Assembly: GCA_964390565.1 (NCBI GenBank)
Contig: CAYMII010000004.1
Span: 75,526 to 139,525 of the forward strand
Length of the DNA: 64,000 bases
Direction: 5' to 3'
DNA from: UBA8529 sp964390565
GTDB lineage: Bacteria > Bacteroidota > Bacteroidia > Bacteroidales > Tenuifilaceae
Below, one piece after another: positions 33,920 through 43,002 of the stretch. Numbering within the stretch: position 1 is the first letter of the stretch; each line of letters starts with the position of its first letter. A program made the translations under genes and the position numbers. The notes beneath the pieces are model-generated. The model had not been told where the DNA came from and searched no databases. It saw only the letters and a program-made list of their open reading frames with translations.

Positions 33920-34073
33920 GAAAAAAAAGGATGATTTATTACCATAATTCCACCTCTAACGAGGCTTTATAAGAGGCCTAATTGCTTAAGGAATAAATTA
34001 ATAAGAAAAGTGCCGTAGGCACGGAATTTTGGTAGATAATCGTTCAACCCAAAAAAAGAAGTGCCGTAGGCAC
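33902..34073. repeat. palindromic repeats between murG and murC
   Basis: GCCCCGAAGGGGC (33902-33914, overlapping the murG 3' end) and two copies of GTGCCGTAGGCAC (34010-34022 and 34061-34073) spaced 51 bp. They form short hairpins of REP type. The remaining intergenic DNA to 34125 has no ORF or consensus promoter that I can see. Confidence 0.75.
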
Positions 34074-34125
34074 GAAACATTAGTTAAGGTTATTAAAAGG
34101 AAATTAGAAGTATTGATTAAGTGAG

Positions 34126-35520
34126 ATGAGTATCAAATTCGACACGGTAAAAAGAGTCTACTTCGTAGGGATTGGCGGCATTGGGATGAGTGCCTTGGCT
34201 CGCTATTTTGCTAAGCAAGGAAAGGTGGTATGTGGGTACGATAGAACTCAATCGTCGTTGACACTTGAATTGGAGCAGGAGGGAATTGATATTCATTACG
34301 TTGATGAGGTTAACCTTATTCCTAGGGAATTCCGTGGTGATGTTGAGGGTACTTTGGTGGTTTACACCCCTGCTGTTCCCAAGAACCATAGTGAGTTGAA
34401 CTATTTTATCGACAATAAATACAAAGTAGTAAAAAGAGCCGAAGCCCTTGGAGTAATTGCTGGCGTTAAGAAAACGCTTGGTGTTGCCGGAACACATGGG
34501 AAAACAACAACATCAACGCTTTTGGCTCATCTGCTAAGCAAATCAGCCGTTGGCAGTGATGCATTCCTTGGCGGAATAGCCAAGAACTTCAAGAGCAATC
34601 TTGTGGTTGGTAATCAAGGTTCAAACCTTTTGGTTGTTGAGGCCGATGAGTTCGATAGGAGTTTCTTGAGTTTGTACCCTCATCTGGCCATTATCACTTC
34701 TGTGGATGCCGACCATTTGGATATTTATGGCAATCATAACGAGGTTTTAGATGCTTTTGGGGCATTTGCAGGGCAGATTGAGGAACAAGGCTATTTGGTG
34801 GTAAAAGAGGGCTTAGATTTCAATCCTAACCTTAAAAAGTGGGTTAACAAATTTACATATAGTTTAAGAGATAAGGCTGATTTCTGCATAAGCAACCTTA
34901 GCATTAAGGATGGTTACTACCACTTCAACCTTATTACACCTGTAGGAGAGGTTAACGATTTGATGCTGGGAGTGCCCGGTCTTTATAACGTGGAGAATGC
35001 CATTGCGGCTTCAGCAGCTGCGCTGCTGATGGGTGTAAATCCAAATGAGCTGAGAGAGGGGCTAAAAACATTTGCGGGTGTTGTTAGGCGTTTCGATGTG
35101 CAGTATCGTGGTAAAAAGGCTGTTTATATCGATGATTATGCGCATCACCCAGAGGAGTTGCGAGCAGCAATTACATCTGTAAAGGATTTGTATAAGGGCC
35201 GAAAAGTAACTGGCGTATTTCAGCCACATCTTTTCACTCGTACTCGCGATTTTACAAAGGAGTTTGCTCAAAGCCTCGATTTGCTTGATGAGATAATCTT
35301 GCTCGATATCTATCCTGCTCGCGAAGAGCCAATTCCTGGTGTTACATCTTCATCAATTTTAAACTTGATGAAAAACCCTAACAAAAGGCTTTGCAGCAAG
35401 GAGCAAGTTAAAGAGATAGTAAAAACTGAAGATATTGATATACTAATAAGCATGGGTGCTGGCGATATCGACCGTTTGGTGCCCGAAATAGTTAAGATTT
35501 TAACCGAGAGGAATTTGTAA
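34126..35520 (+). CDS. murC: UDP-N-acetylmuramate:L-alanine ligase MurC
   Basis: Cytoplasmic Mur ligase of 464 residues attaching L-alanine to UDP-MurNAc (EC 6.3.2.8). N-terminal VGIGGIGMSALARYF, ATP loop GVAGTHGKTTTSTLL near 122-136, central VDADHLDIYGN, and FDVQYRG with DDYAHHPEE in the C-terminal part. All family motifs are normal. It follows the murG-murC repeat gap and overlaps ftsQ by one base (TAATG). Confidence 0.96.
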   Translation: MSIKFDTVKRVYFVGIGGIGMSALARYFAKQGKVVCGYDRTQSSLTLELEQEGIDIHYVDEVNLIPREFRGDVEGTLVVYTPAVPKNHSELNYFIDNKYKVVKRAEALGVIAGVKKTLGVAGTHGKTTTSTLLAHLLSKSAVGSDAFLGGIAKNFKSNLVVGNQGSNLLVVEADEFDRSFLSLYPHLAIITSVDADHLDIYGNHNEVLDAFGAFAGQIEEQGYLVVKEGLDFNPNLKKWVNKFTYSLRDKADFCISNLSIKDGYYHFNLITPVGEVNDLMLGVPGLYNVENAIAASAAALLMGVNPNELREGLKTFAGVVRRFDVQYRGKKAVYIDDYAHHPEELRAAITSVKDLYKGRKVTGVFQPHLFTRTRDFTKEFAQSLDLLDEIILLDIYPAREEPIPGVTSSSILNLMKNPNKRLCSKEQVKEIVKTEDIDILISMGAGDIDRLVPEIVKILTERNL

Positions 35521-36320
35521 TGAGCTGGAAACGCAATGCATGGAAAGCGCTTAAATGGTTAACCCTTATAACCTATCTGGTTATAGGCCTGTGGTTTGTT
35601 ACCAAGCGTAACCGTGAATTGGTGTGCAGCGATATCAAGGTTAAAGTGGTTGATAGTTCAGAGAACGCTTTTATTACAAGTAAGGATATTAAACGAATAG
35701 TTGATGTTAAAGGGAAGAGCCCAATTGGTAAGCCTTTGAAATCGATAAATACTTTTGAGTTGGAGAATAGGCTTTCGACCATGATGTCGGTTCGTGATGT
35801 GCAAATTTACAAAACTGCCGATGGCATTCTTTCGATCAAAGTAAAGCAGCGTAGGCCTTTGGTTCGAATTTTTAACGCAAAGAATCAGAGTTACTATATC
35901 GATGAGCAAGGGTTGGTAATGCCTTTATCAGGCAAGTTTGCAGCGCACGTGCTGGTTGTGAATGGGGCAATAAAAGAGCATTTCCCATTTAAGGCTAATG
36001 AGGATGTTACACAATGGGATACAACCTTTAACAAGCGTGAACCTTTGCTTCGAAAGATTTACAACTTCGCCCAATTTGTTAGTGGTAACGATTTTTGGAA
36101 CGCTCAAATTGCTCAGGTTTATGTAGATAGTTCCAATGATGTTGAGCTAATTCCTCGGGTCGGTTCTCAGGTAATTCTGCTAGGAAGTTTAGATGACTTT
36201 GAGAAGAAGTTGGAAAAGCTCAAGATGTTTTACGAAAAGGCTCTGCCTGCCGAAGGCTGGAATAAATATAAGATGATAAACTTAAAATACTCAAACCAGA
36301 TAATCTGTACAAAACGATAA
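35520..36320 (+). CDS. ftsQ: cell division protein FtsQ
   Basis: Bitopic membrane protein of 266 residues: short basic cytoplasmic tail, one membrane helix at about 10-27, then a POTRA-like and FtsQ domain (DIKRIVDVKGKSPIGKPLKS and the PLVRIFNAKNQSYYIDEQGLVMPL stretch). FtsQ organises FtsB and FtsL at the septum. It is recognised by position, topology and the YYIDEQG segment, since FtsQ sequences diverge strongly. It overlaps murC and is followed by ftsA after four bases. Confidence 0.9.
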   Translation: MSWKRNAWKALKWLTLITYLVIGLWFVTKRNRELVCSDIKVKVVDSSENAFITSKDIKRIVDVKGKSPIGKPLKSINTFELENRLSTMMSVRDVQIYKTADGILSIKVKQRRPLVRIFNAKNQSYYIDEQGLVMPLSGKFAAHVLVVNGAIKEHFPFKANEDVTQWDTTFNKREPLLRKIYNFAQFVSGNDFWNAQIAQVYVDSSNDVELIPRVGSQVILLGSLDDFEKKLEKLKMFYEKALPAEGWNKYKMINLKYSNQIICTKR

Positions 36321-36324
36321 TATT

Positions 36325-37644
36325 ATGGCAAAGATGAATGAATATGTTGCTGCTATCGATCTTGGAACTACCAAGATAGTTACCCTGATCGGTAAAAAGA
36401 ATCCCAATGGAAAATTCCAAATCGTGTCGCAAAGCAAAACCCCATCAACAGGGATTAAAAGGGGGGTTGTACTGAACATCGAGGAGACCGTTGCATCAAT
36501 TCAACGTACTGTGGAGGAGGTGCAAACCCAATCGGGCATAATCCTTAGTGATGTATTTGTTGGCATTGCTGGTCAACATATTCGTAGCATCAAGAATCGT
36601 GGGTATATCAACCGCGATAATGTTGAGAGCGAAATCTCTGCCGAGGATGTTCAGAAGCTTATCACGGATATGTACAAAATCCCTATCGAGGTGGGTGAGG
36701 AGATACTTCACGTGCTTCCTCAGGATTTCATTGTTGATAACGAACCAGGGGTTCGTCCTGTGGGGATGATGGGTCGTAGGCTCGAGGCCAACTTCCATAT
36801 CGTAATTGGGCAAACCGCATCGGCAAAGAACATCGAGAAATGCGTAAACCGCGTTGGGCTTAAGGTCAACGACCTTATCTTGGAGCCCCTTGCTTCTGCC
36901 GAAGCAGTTTTAACCGACGATGAGAAAGAGGCCGGAGTTGTTCTTGTTGATATAGGTGGTGGAACAACCGACGTTGCCCTTTTCTACGATGGTATTGTTC
37001 GTCACACTGCCGTTATCCCATTTGGGGGCAATGTGATTACCAACGATATCAAGGAGGGTTGCTCAATCCTTTTCCGCCAAGCGGAATCGTTAAAAGTACA
37101 GTTTGGTTCAGCTTTAGGCGATATGGCACCAGAGGATAAGATTGTTACTATCCCCGGAATCAGCGGTCGTGAGCCTAAGGAGATTTCATTTAAGAATCTT
37201 GCATATATCATCCAATCGAGGATGGAGGAGATTATTGATGCCGTTAACTACGAGATTGATAACTCTGGTTACGCTGAAAAGCTAAGCGCAGGTATCGTTT
37301 TAACGGGTGGTGGAGCACTACTTCGTCATCTTTCGCAACTGGTTAAATTCAAAACTGGTTACGATGTTAGAATCGGTTTCCCTAACGAGCATCTTAGCGC
37401 CGATAGCAGCGAGGATATCAACCAACCAATGTATGCAACAGGTATTGGTCTAATCCTTAAGGGATGGGAGCAAACCTCGCATATCGAAAGAAAGGTTGAG
37501 GAGATAACATCAACAATTAAAGAGGTTGAAATAACCCCTGAGAAGAAGGAGGAGATTAGAACTTCTGTTAAAAAATCGGGCATCATGGATGGTCTTAAAA
37601 AGACCCTTGCCAACATGTTCGAAGAACGAGATATGGAAATGTAA
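36325..37644 (+). CDS. ftsA: cell division protein FtsA
   Basis: Actin-like ATPase of 439 residues that tethers FtsZ to the membrane and recruits the divisome. Phosphate loops AAIDLGTTKIVTLIG (about 9-23) and VDIGGGTTDVALF (about 210-222), with a third adenosine site GIVLTGGGALLRHL, are intact; the SHS2/1C region lies between. The C-terminal GLKKTLANMFEE is the amphipathic helix expected for membrane targeting. A 106-bp gap with heptanucleotide inverted repeats separates it from ftsZ. Confidence 0.96.
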   Translation: MAKMNEYVAAIDLGTTKIVTLIGKKNPNGKFQIVSQSKTPSTGIKRGVVLNIEETVASIQRTVEEVQTQSGIILSDVFVGIAGQHIRSIKNRGYINRDNVESEISAEDVQKLITDMYKIPIEVGEEILHVLPQDFIVDNEPGVRPVGMMGRRLEANFHIVIGQTASAKNIEKCVNRVGLKVNDLILEPLASAEAVLTDDEKEAGVVLVDIGGGTTDVALFYDGIVRHTAVIPFGGNVITNDIKEGCSILFRQAESLKVQFGSALGDMAPEDKIVTIPGISGREPKEISFKNLAYIIQSRMEEIIDAVNYEIDNSGYAEKLSAGIVLTGGGALLRHLSQLVKFKTGYDVRIGFPNEHLSADSSEDINQPMYATGIGLILKGWEQTSHIERKVEEITSTIKEVEITPEKKEEIRTSVKKSGIMDGLKKTLANMFEERDMEM

Positions 37645-37750
37645 AATTAGTTGACAGTAAATAGTTGACAGTTGTTGGTTAGTTTACTGTCAACTCTCAA
37701 CTGTGAACTGACAACTATAAGAAATAAGTAGAAACTTAAATATTAGTAAA
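37645..37750 (+). repeat. heptanucleotide inverted repeat between ftsA and ftsZ
   Basis: AGTTGACAGT occurs at 37649 and 37663; its complement ACTGTCAACT is at 37686-37695, so a long stem can form. The right arm continues as 7-bp units of consensus GWSAACT until about 37720. A near copy of the last 36 bp is at 39319-39354 after ftsZ. Confidence 0.75.
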
Positions 37751-39226
37751 ATGGCCGAAGACCTAATTAATTTCGAACTACCATCGAACCGAGCATCGAT
37801 AATTAAGGTTATTGGTGTTGGTGGAGGTGGAGGTAACGCAGTTAACCACATGTGTAGGCTGGGGATAAAGGATGTTGATTTTGTGGTGTGCAATACCGAT
37901 TCTCAGGCATTGGCTAACAGCCCCGTTGATATTAAAATTCAGCTGGGGTCGTCACTAACCGAAGGACGTGGTGCAGGCAATAAACCCGAAATTGGCCGTC
38001 AAGCGGCTATCGAGAATATTCAGGATGTAGCTGATGTCCTTTCGAAAAATACCAAAATGGTATTCATTACCGCCGGAATGGGCGGTGGAACGGGTACTGG
38101 CGCTGCTCCAATTATTGCCAAAGCGGCAAAGGAGTTGGGCATACTTACTGTTGCTATTGTGACTATTCCTTTCAGGAATGAGGGTAAGCGTCGCATTGCA
38201 CAAGCGGTTGAGGGTATCGAGGCTATTGAAAAGCATGTCGATTCGCTACTTGTTATCAATAACGAGAAGATTCGCGAGATGTATGGTGACCTTCGAATAT
38301 CCGAGGCTTTCTCAAAAGCCGATGATGTTTTGGCCATCGCGGCCAAAGGTATTGCCGAGATTATAACCGTTCACGGCTATATCAACGTTGACTTTGCCGA
38401 TGTTGAAACGGTAATGACCAACAGTGGTGTGGCTATAATGGGTTCGGCTCGTGCATCGGGCGAGAGCCGTGCAATTAAGGCAGTAAAAGCTGCGCTTCAA
38501 TCGCCATTGTTGAACAATAACGATATCTCTGGAGCACGTAACATTCTACTTAACGTTACATCAGGTAAGGATGAGATTACCATGGACGAGATTGGTCAAA
38601 TCACCGACTATATCCAAGCCGTTGCTGGCGAGGGTGCCGACCTCATTTGGGGTAATGGTAGCGATCCAAACCTTGGTGATGACCTAAATGTTACCATCAT
38701 TGCAACAGGTTTCTGCACTAGCAGTATTCCTGAGCTATACATCCGCAACAAGCAGGTTGATGTGGTTATGCTCGATGGTGAACGTTCGGAGAATAGGGTT
38801 GTTAAGGAATCGATCTTTGAGATTAAGGAGAAACCTGCACCAACTCCTAAACGCGATAAGATTACTGAAAAAGAGCTTTCGCAAAGGGTTATCGATTTCG
38901 ATGATTTTGATGTGACTCCAAAAGTTGTCGAAAAGAGTCTTTTCGACGATGATGAGTTCTTTGTTACATCAGTAAAACCTCAGCAGACTGTTGCAACTAA
39001 GGAGCCTCAGGTAAAAACCAGCACAAGGCAGAATGCAACACCGCTAACAGTGAAATCGAATATCGATCAACTGGAGAAGATTCCAGCTTACAAGCGTAAG
39101 AATATCAAAATTGATGAAACTGAGCATTCAAAGGCAAGCAATGTTTCACGCTTCACGCTATCCGAGGAGGATGGAGATATCTTCCTAAAGAGCGATAATG
39201 CTTATTTGCATGATAATGTAGACTAA
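37751..39226 (+). CDS. ftsZ: cell division GTPase FtsZ
   Basis: Tubulin-like GTPase of 491 residues forming the Z-ring. Signature GGGTGTGAAP near 110-120 (in TAGMGGGTGTGAAP), GTP contacts IGVGGGGGNAVN near 20 and the synergy loop NVDFADV near 210. The C-terminal linker of about 150 residues is long and ends, before the tail, in KIPAYKRKN, the likely FtsA-binding peptide. The length is above the usual 380-400, normal for Bacteroidota. Both flanking gaps carry related inverted repeats that could fold in the mRNA. Confidence 0.97.
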   Translation: MAEDLINFELPSNRASIIKVIGVGGGGGNAVNHMCRLGIKDVDFVVCNTDSQALANSPVDIKIQLGSSLTEGRGAGNKPEIGRQAAIENIQDVADVLSKNTKMVFITAGMGGGTGTGAAPIIAKAAKELGILTVAIVTIPFRNEGKRRIAQAVEGIEAIEKHVDSLLVINNEKIREMYGDLRISEAFSKADDVLAIAAKGIAEIITVHGYINVDFADVETVMTNSGVAIMGSARASGESRAIKAVKAALQSPLLNNNDISGARNILLNVTSGKDEITMDEIGQITDYIQAVAGEGADLIWGNGSDPNLGDDLNVTIIATGFCTSSIPELYIRNKQVDVVMLDGERSENRVVKESIFEIKEKPAPTPKRDKITEKELSQRVIDFDDFDVTPKVVEKSLFDDDEFFVTSVKPQQTVATKEPQVKTSTRQNATPLTVKSNIDQLEKIPAYKRKNIKIDETEHSKASNVSRFTLSEEDGDIFLKSDNAYLHDNVD

Positions 39227-39355
39227 ATTAGTTGACACCTGCCTGCCGGTAGGCAGGGTGGTTAGTTGACAGTTGACAGAAATATGTATAACTTCGGCTA
39301 ACTATTTAAGATATATATACTGTCAACTTACAACTGTGAACTAACAACTAAAAGT
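39227..39355 (+). repeat. hairpin and heptanucleotide inverted repeat between ftsZ and yqeY
   Basis: CCTGCCT (39238-39244) pairs with AGGCAGG (39251-39257); AGTTGACAGT (39264-39273) pairs with ACTGTCAACT (39319-39328), followed by 7-bp units ending in AACT until 39350. The right part is the near copy of the ftsA-ftsZ repeat. Confidence 0.75.
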
Positions 39356-39805
39356 ATGTCATTAGAGGAAAAAATTAATAACGATATCAAGGCAGCCATG
39401 ATGGCAAAAGAGAAAGTTCGCCTTGAAGCCCTTCGGGCTATTAAAAGTGCCATTCTGCTTGCAAAAACAGATGGTGAGCATAAGGATTCACTTTCTGCAG
39501 ATGTAGAAATGAAAATTCTTCAAAAGCAGTACAAGCAACGTAAAGATGCTGCTGAGCAGTACATCAGCGCTGGTCGTCAGGAGTTAGCTGACAAAGAGCT
39601 AGAAGAAGCAGTATTTATTGAGGCATACCTCCCAAAAATGATGAGCGACGAGGAGCTAACCGCTGAGCTTAAAAAGATAATCGAGCAGGTTGGTGCTAAG
39701 GCTCCATCTGATATGGGAAAAGTTATGGGCGTTGCAACAAAAGCCCTTGCCGGCAAAGCCGATGGTAAAGTAATCTCAGAAAAAGTAAAATCCCTTCTAG
39801 CTTAG
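39356..39805 (+). CDS. yqeY: YqeY/GatB-YqeY domain protein
   Basis: Cytoplasmic protein of 149 residues of the GatB/YqeY family: helical N-terminal half (MSLEEKINNDIKAAMMAKEK, RLEALRAIKSAI) and the C-terminal tail domain (AYLPKMMSDEELTAELKK, then DMGKVMGVATKALAGKADG). The tail domain resembles the tRNA-binding end of the GatB subunit of Glu-tRNA-Gln amidotransferase, so a tRNA-linked role is assumed. It is the last gene of the dcw unit, ended by the terminator at 39827. Confidence 0.93.
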   Translation: MSLEEKINNDIKAAMMAKEKVRLEALRAIKSAILLAKTDGEHKDSLSADVEMKILQKQYKQRKDAAEQYISAGRQELADKELEEAVFIEAYLPKMMSDEELTAELKKIIEQVGAKAPSDMGKVMGVATKALAGKADGKVISEKVKSLLA

Positions 39806-39826
39806 CCAATAGGGATTGTCTAAATA

Positions 39827-39866
39827 AGAGTTCCGATCTCATAAAGAGTTCGGAGCTCTTTGTTTT
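39827..39866 (+). terminator. Rho-independent terminator of the dcw/yqeY unit
   Basis: AGAGTTCCGA (39827-39836) pairs with TCGGAGCTCT (39850-39859) with one G-U pair, followed by TTGTTTT. Confidence 0.8.
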
Positions 39867-39867
39867 A

Positions 39868-40209
39868 TTAAAACGGACCATCAATCTCCTCAAACTTATC
39901 AGTCCCTTCAATCCTTTCATATTCAACTCCCCTTTTCGATTTTAGGTAAGGTATAATTGCTGGATCGCAATTGGCAATGTAGTTCAAATCGAACATCATA
40001 AAGTGGTGACCATTTTCAACGTACTCTTCGGTCTCTTTCCCAGAGTAAAAACGCCAACCGCTATCTTCAGCCTCTTCTTGCTTCTCGCGATACATAAAGC
40101 CAACTGGCATACCATCGATAGTAATTTGATCCGAAGCGTAGCAATATCCCATAGGGTTTATCAAATCCTTGATATCCTCGGGTTTTAGCTTGTAATTATT
40201 TGAAGTCAT
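39868..40209 (-). CDS. DUF2185 (Imm33-like) domain protein
   Basis: Protein of 113 residues, cytoplasmic. It shows the DUF2185 pattern: YCYASDQITIDGMPVGFMYRE at about 22-42, DSGWRFYSGKETEEY, and YIANCDPAIIPYLKSKRGVEYER near the C-terminus. The family is a small domain found both as a general protein and as a predicted immunity protein against polymorphic toxins. No toxin gene is adjacent, so an immunity role is not supported here. It is convergent with the dcw unit and 19 bp past the end of the TrhA gene on the same strand. Confidence 0.78.
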   Translation of the reverse strand: MTSNNYKLKPEDIKDLINPMGYCYASDQITIDGMPVGFMYREKQEEAEDSGWRFYSGKETEEYVENGHHFMMFDLNYIANCDPAIIPYLKSKRGVEYERIEGTDKFEEIDGPF

Positions 40210-40228
40210 ATTGATTAATTTATAGTTA

Positions 40229-40870
40229 TCAAATTAAAAACACCAATGAGAAAAAGTGGCAAATGCTTCCACCGATTATAAATATATGAAATATGCCGTG
40301 TCCATAAGGAATTTTATCTATTAAATAAAAGACTACACTGGCAGAATATGCTAGGCAACCCGATAAAAGAAACCAAAGCGCAGTGTTTGGCACATGCCTT
40401 ATTATGGGGACAATAGCAATTATGCCAATCCAGCCCATGGCAACGTAAAGCCAAGCCGAAAGTTTTCGGTATTTTGGTGAGTAGAACCAAATTTTAAACA
40501 CAACCCCTGCAATGGCCATTGCCCAAACCAACCCGAAAATAACCCATCCAAAAGCACCTTGTATACCTACAATGGCAAAAGGAGTGTAGGTGGCTGCAAT
40601 TAGTATATATATTGATGAATGATCAAATCGATTTAGGTTATACTTAATCCTTGGATTTATAGCGCTATGGAATAGCGTTGATGCAGTATAAAGATTTATC
40701 AAACCAGCACCAAAAATGCTAAAAGTAACAATATGCCAAGCAGTCCCATAGTACGATCCTCTTATTATTAGCAGTGCTGTGCAAGCAAAGGCAATTGCCA
40801 ACCCAACACCATGAGATGTGCTATTTACTATTTCCTCATTTTTAATCCGATTTCGCGACTTTATTTTCAT
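40229..40870 (-). CDS. trhA: hemolysin III/TrhA family membrane protein
   Basis: Seven-helix membrane protein of 213 residues of the TrhA/hemolysin III branch of the PAQR superfamily. The conserved histidine/serine/aspartate motifs are present: STSHGVGL near 18, FDHSSIY near 82 and HGIFHIFIIGGSICH near the C-terminus, a likely zinc site. Members have been linked to membrane homeostasis; a real cytolysin role is doubtful. It follows the SemiSWEET gene by 15 bp and the two are likely cotranscribed. Confidence 0.9.
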   Translation of the reverse strand: MKIKSRNRIKNEEIVNSTSHGVGLAIAFACTALLIIRGSYYGTAWHIVTFSIFGAGLINLYTASTLFHSAINPRIKYNLNRFDHSSIYILIAATYTPFAIVGIQGAFGWVIFGLVWAMAIAGVVFKIWFYSPKYRKLSAWLYVAMGWIGIIAIVPIIRHVPNTALWFLLSGCLAYSASVVFYLIDKIPYGHGIFHIFIIGGSICHFFSLVFLI

Positions 40871-40885
40871 GAATAAATATAAAAT

Positions 40886-41152
40886 CTAGTTTTCAAGACT
40901 TCGGTATTTCAATTTTAATATCAGCATAATGACAGATAGAACAAATACAATTACATTGGTAAATGTAACCGAAAAGCTATCGATAAGTATTCCATATATT
41001 AGCCATAAAGCAGTGCTAACAACTGCAATTATAAACATTAGTAATGAAACATCTTTAGTCGATTTAGATTTGTAAGTTTTTATTACCTGAGGTAAGAATG
41101 TAGTACAAGACAGTGCCCCAGCAACGATTCCAACTATTTCAACATTATTCAT
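40886..41152 (-). CDS. SemiSWEET-type sugar transporter
   Basis: Three-helix membrane protein of 88 residues with the SemiSWEET pattern: helix 1 ending in the TTFLPQVIKTYKSKSTKDVS stretch with the PQ hinge at about 21-22, then two helices including ALWLIYGI. SemiSWEETs form homodimers that let sugars pass along their gradient. Length is normal (about 85-95). First gene of a pair with trhA. The sugar cannot be deduced. Confidence 0.9.
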   Translation of the reverse strand: MNNVEIVGIVAGALSCTTFLPQVIKTYKSKSTKDVSLLMFIIAVVSTALWLIYGILIDSFSVTFTNVIVFVLSVIMLILKLKYRSLEN

Positions 41153-41264
41153 TGACTAAATTTCAATACTGTAAAATAACGCAATTGATTTTAAAATAAG
41201 ATATTCTTGAGCTAATTATCATTGGATTTTGTTTTACCTTTATTTGGCTCAAAACAAACACCCA

Positions 41265-42842
41265 ATGAGAAGAAAGATAAACAGGGCAAACAGTTTCATC
41301 AATCATGGAATTGCGCTCACTCTCTTAATAACCTTCATTGCTTTAAGTAGCAATCTTTTTGCTCAAAAAGAGCAGCAAAAAACGCTTAAAGCGCTTGATG
41401 AATATTATGCTAAGGCTCTAATTGATTGGGAAGTACCTGGGATGGCCATTGCCATTGTTAAGGATGATTCAGTAATATTTGCAAAAGGTTTTGGGGTAAA
41501 AGAGGTTGGCAAGCCCGATAAGGTTGATGCAAATACTTTATTTGCCATTGCATCAAACACAAAGGCATTTACATCAGCAGCATTGGCAATTCTTGTTGAT
41601 GAGGGAAAAATAAAATGGGACGATAAGGTAACCAAATACCTACCTTGGTTTCAACTTTACGATCCCTATGTAACCTACAATATGACTATTAGGGATTTAC
41701 TCTGTCATCGAAGTGGGTTGGCTACATTTAGCGGCGATTTGCTTTGGTATGCAACTAATTACTCTAGAGAAGAGGTTATTAAGAGGGCGCGATATCTTAA
41801 ACCTGTATTCGGTTTTCGTGAAAGGTATGGCTATTCAAACATCATGTTTCTAACAGCTGGTGAGATTGTTCAGGTAGTTACTGGAAAAACATGGGATGAG
41901 TTTGTTTCCGAGCGAATTTTCAAACCTTTGAAGATGAATAGATCGGTTACATCAACCAATGCTCTAAAAGAGCTCGATAATGTTGCTCAATGCCATACCG
42001 ATTTTGAAGGAAGGGTTATTTCTGTTCCCTATATCAATTGGGACAACATTGCCCCTGCAGGAGCAATTAACTCATCCGTAAACGATATTTCAAAATGGAT
42101 AAAGTTGCAGTTGAATAAAGGAAAATTTGGTTCAAATCAAATATTCACCGAGAATAGAAGTCGCGAGATGTGGGCTCCTAATACTCTTCAGGGTGTATCG
42201 AAATATTCCGAGAGCCTATTCCCTTCAACTCATTTTAAGGCTTACGCCTTAGGGTGGGGGGTTTTTGATTATTTAGGACGAAAAATAGTTAACCATAGTG
42301 GTGGATACGATGGGATGATTTCTTACACCTGCTTAGTTCCCGAAGAAAAACTAGGATTTGTTATTCTAACCAATAAAAACTCATCGCTTTACAATCCTTT
42401 AGTCTACAAGACTCTTGATATGTTTCTTGGCGGAAAGAATACCGATTGGAGTGCTATGATGCTCGATGATAACATAAAGCAAATGGAAATGGAAAAGAAA
42501 AGTAGGATAGAGGAGGAGCAAAAGCGAAATAAAGATTCGAAACCTACTCTTGCTCTTAACGAGTATGCTGGACTTTATGGTGGCGATTTATATGGAAATG
42601 CTAAAGTTACTATCGAGAATGGTGAACTTAAGCTCGTATTGGTTCCTGCACCACAATTTAATTCAATTCTAAAGCATTGGCAGTACGATACTTTTAGCAT
42701 ACAATTCCCCGACTTTCCATCACTCCCTCAGGGGAAGGTTACATTTATAATAAATGCTATGGGAAAAGTTGAGGAGGTGCTCGTGGATGTTCCGAATCCC
42801 GATTTTGATTTTACTGAACTAAAGTTTAAAAAGTTTGAGTAG
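41265..42842 (+). CDS. exported serine hydrolase (beta-lactamase family) with DUF3471
   Basis: Protein of 525 residues from the ATG at 41265, with a signal peptide (about 1-34, ending SSNLFAQ); the TTG-started extension at 41229 lacks support. The beta-lactamase-related domain has S97-N-T-K100, a Y-S-N motif in YGYSNIMF, and HSGGYDG; a C-terminal DUF3471-like domain begins at about 415 (LNEYAGLYGGDLYGNAKVTI). Such enzymes are mostly esterases, D-aminopeptidases or peptidases of unknown substrate. It is a single gene closed by a terminator. Confidence 0.9.
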   Translation: MRRKINRANSFINHGIALTLLITFIALSSNLFAQKEQQKTLKALDEYYAKALIDWEVPGMAIAIVKDDSVIFAKGFGVKEVGKPDKVDANTLFAIASNTKAFTSAALAILVDEGKIKWDDKVTKYLPWFQLYDPYVTYNMTIRDLLCHRSGLATFSGDLLWYATNYSREEVIKRARYLKPVFGFRERYGYSNIMFLTAGEIVQVVTGKTWDEFVSERIFKPLKMNRSVTSTNALKELDNVAQCHTDFEGRVISVPYINWDNIAPAGAINSSVNDISKWIKLQLNKGKFGSNQIFTENRSREMWAPNTLQGVSKYSESLFPSTHFKAYALGWGVFDYLGRKIVNHSGGYDGMISYTCLVPEEKLGFVILTNKNSSLYNPLVYKTLDMFLGGKNTDWSAMMLDDNIKQMEMEKKSRIEEEQKRNKDSKPTLALNEYAGLYGGDLYGNAKVTIENGELKLVLVPAPQFNSILKHWQYDTFSIQFPDFPSLPQGKVTFIINAMGKVEEVLVDVPNPDFDFTELKFKKFE

Positions 42843-42877
42843 AAAAAGGTAAAAAAGATATTTTTCAAAAAAGGCAA

Positions 42878-42925
42878 AAACCCTCATTTTTGGTATTAAA
42901 ACCCAAAAATGGGGGTTTATAATTA
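42878..42925 (+). terminator. Rho-independent terminator
   Basis: AAACCCTCATTTTTGG (42878-42893) pairs with CCAAAAATGGGGGTTT (42903-42918) with one wobble. It ends the serine-hydrolase transcript. Confidence 0.8.
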
Positions 42926-43002
42926 TTTATGACTAAAAAACGCATATCATAAATCACTTTATTCTAAATATAACTAATTGAAATAAAGATAGATTCTATC
43001 AT

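Noticed and set aside
39868..40209. DUF2185 protein as immunity protein of a toxin system
   Set aside because: No toxin-like gene is adjacent; neighbours are TrhA and the dcw unit.
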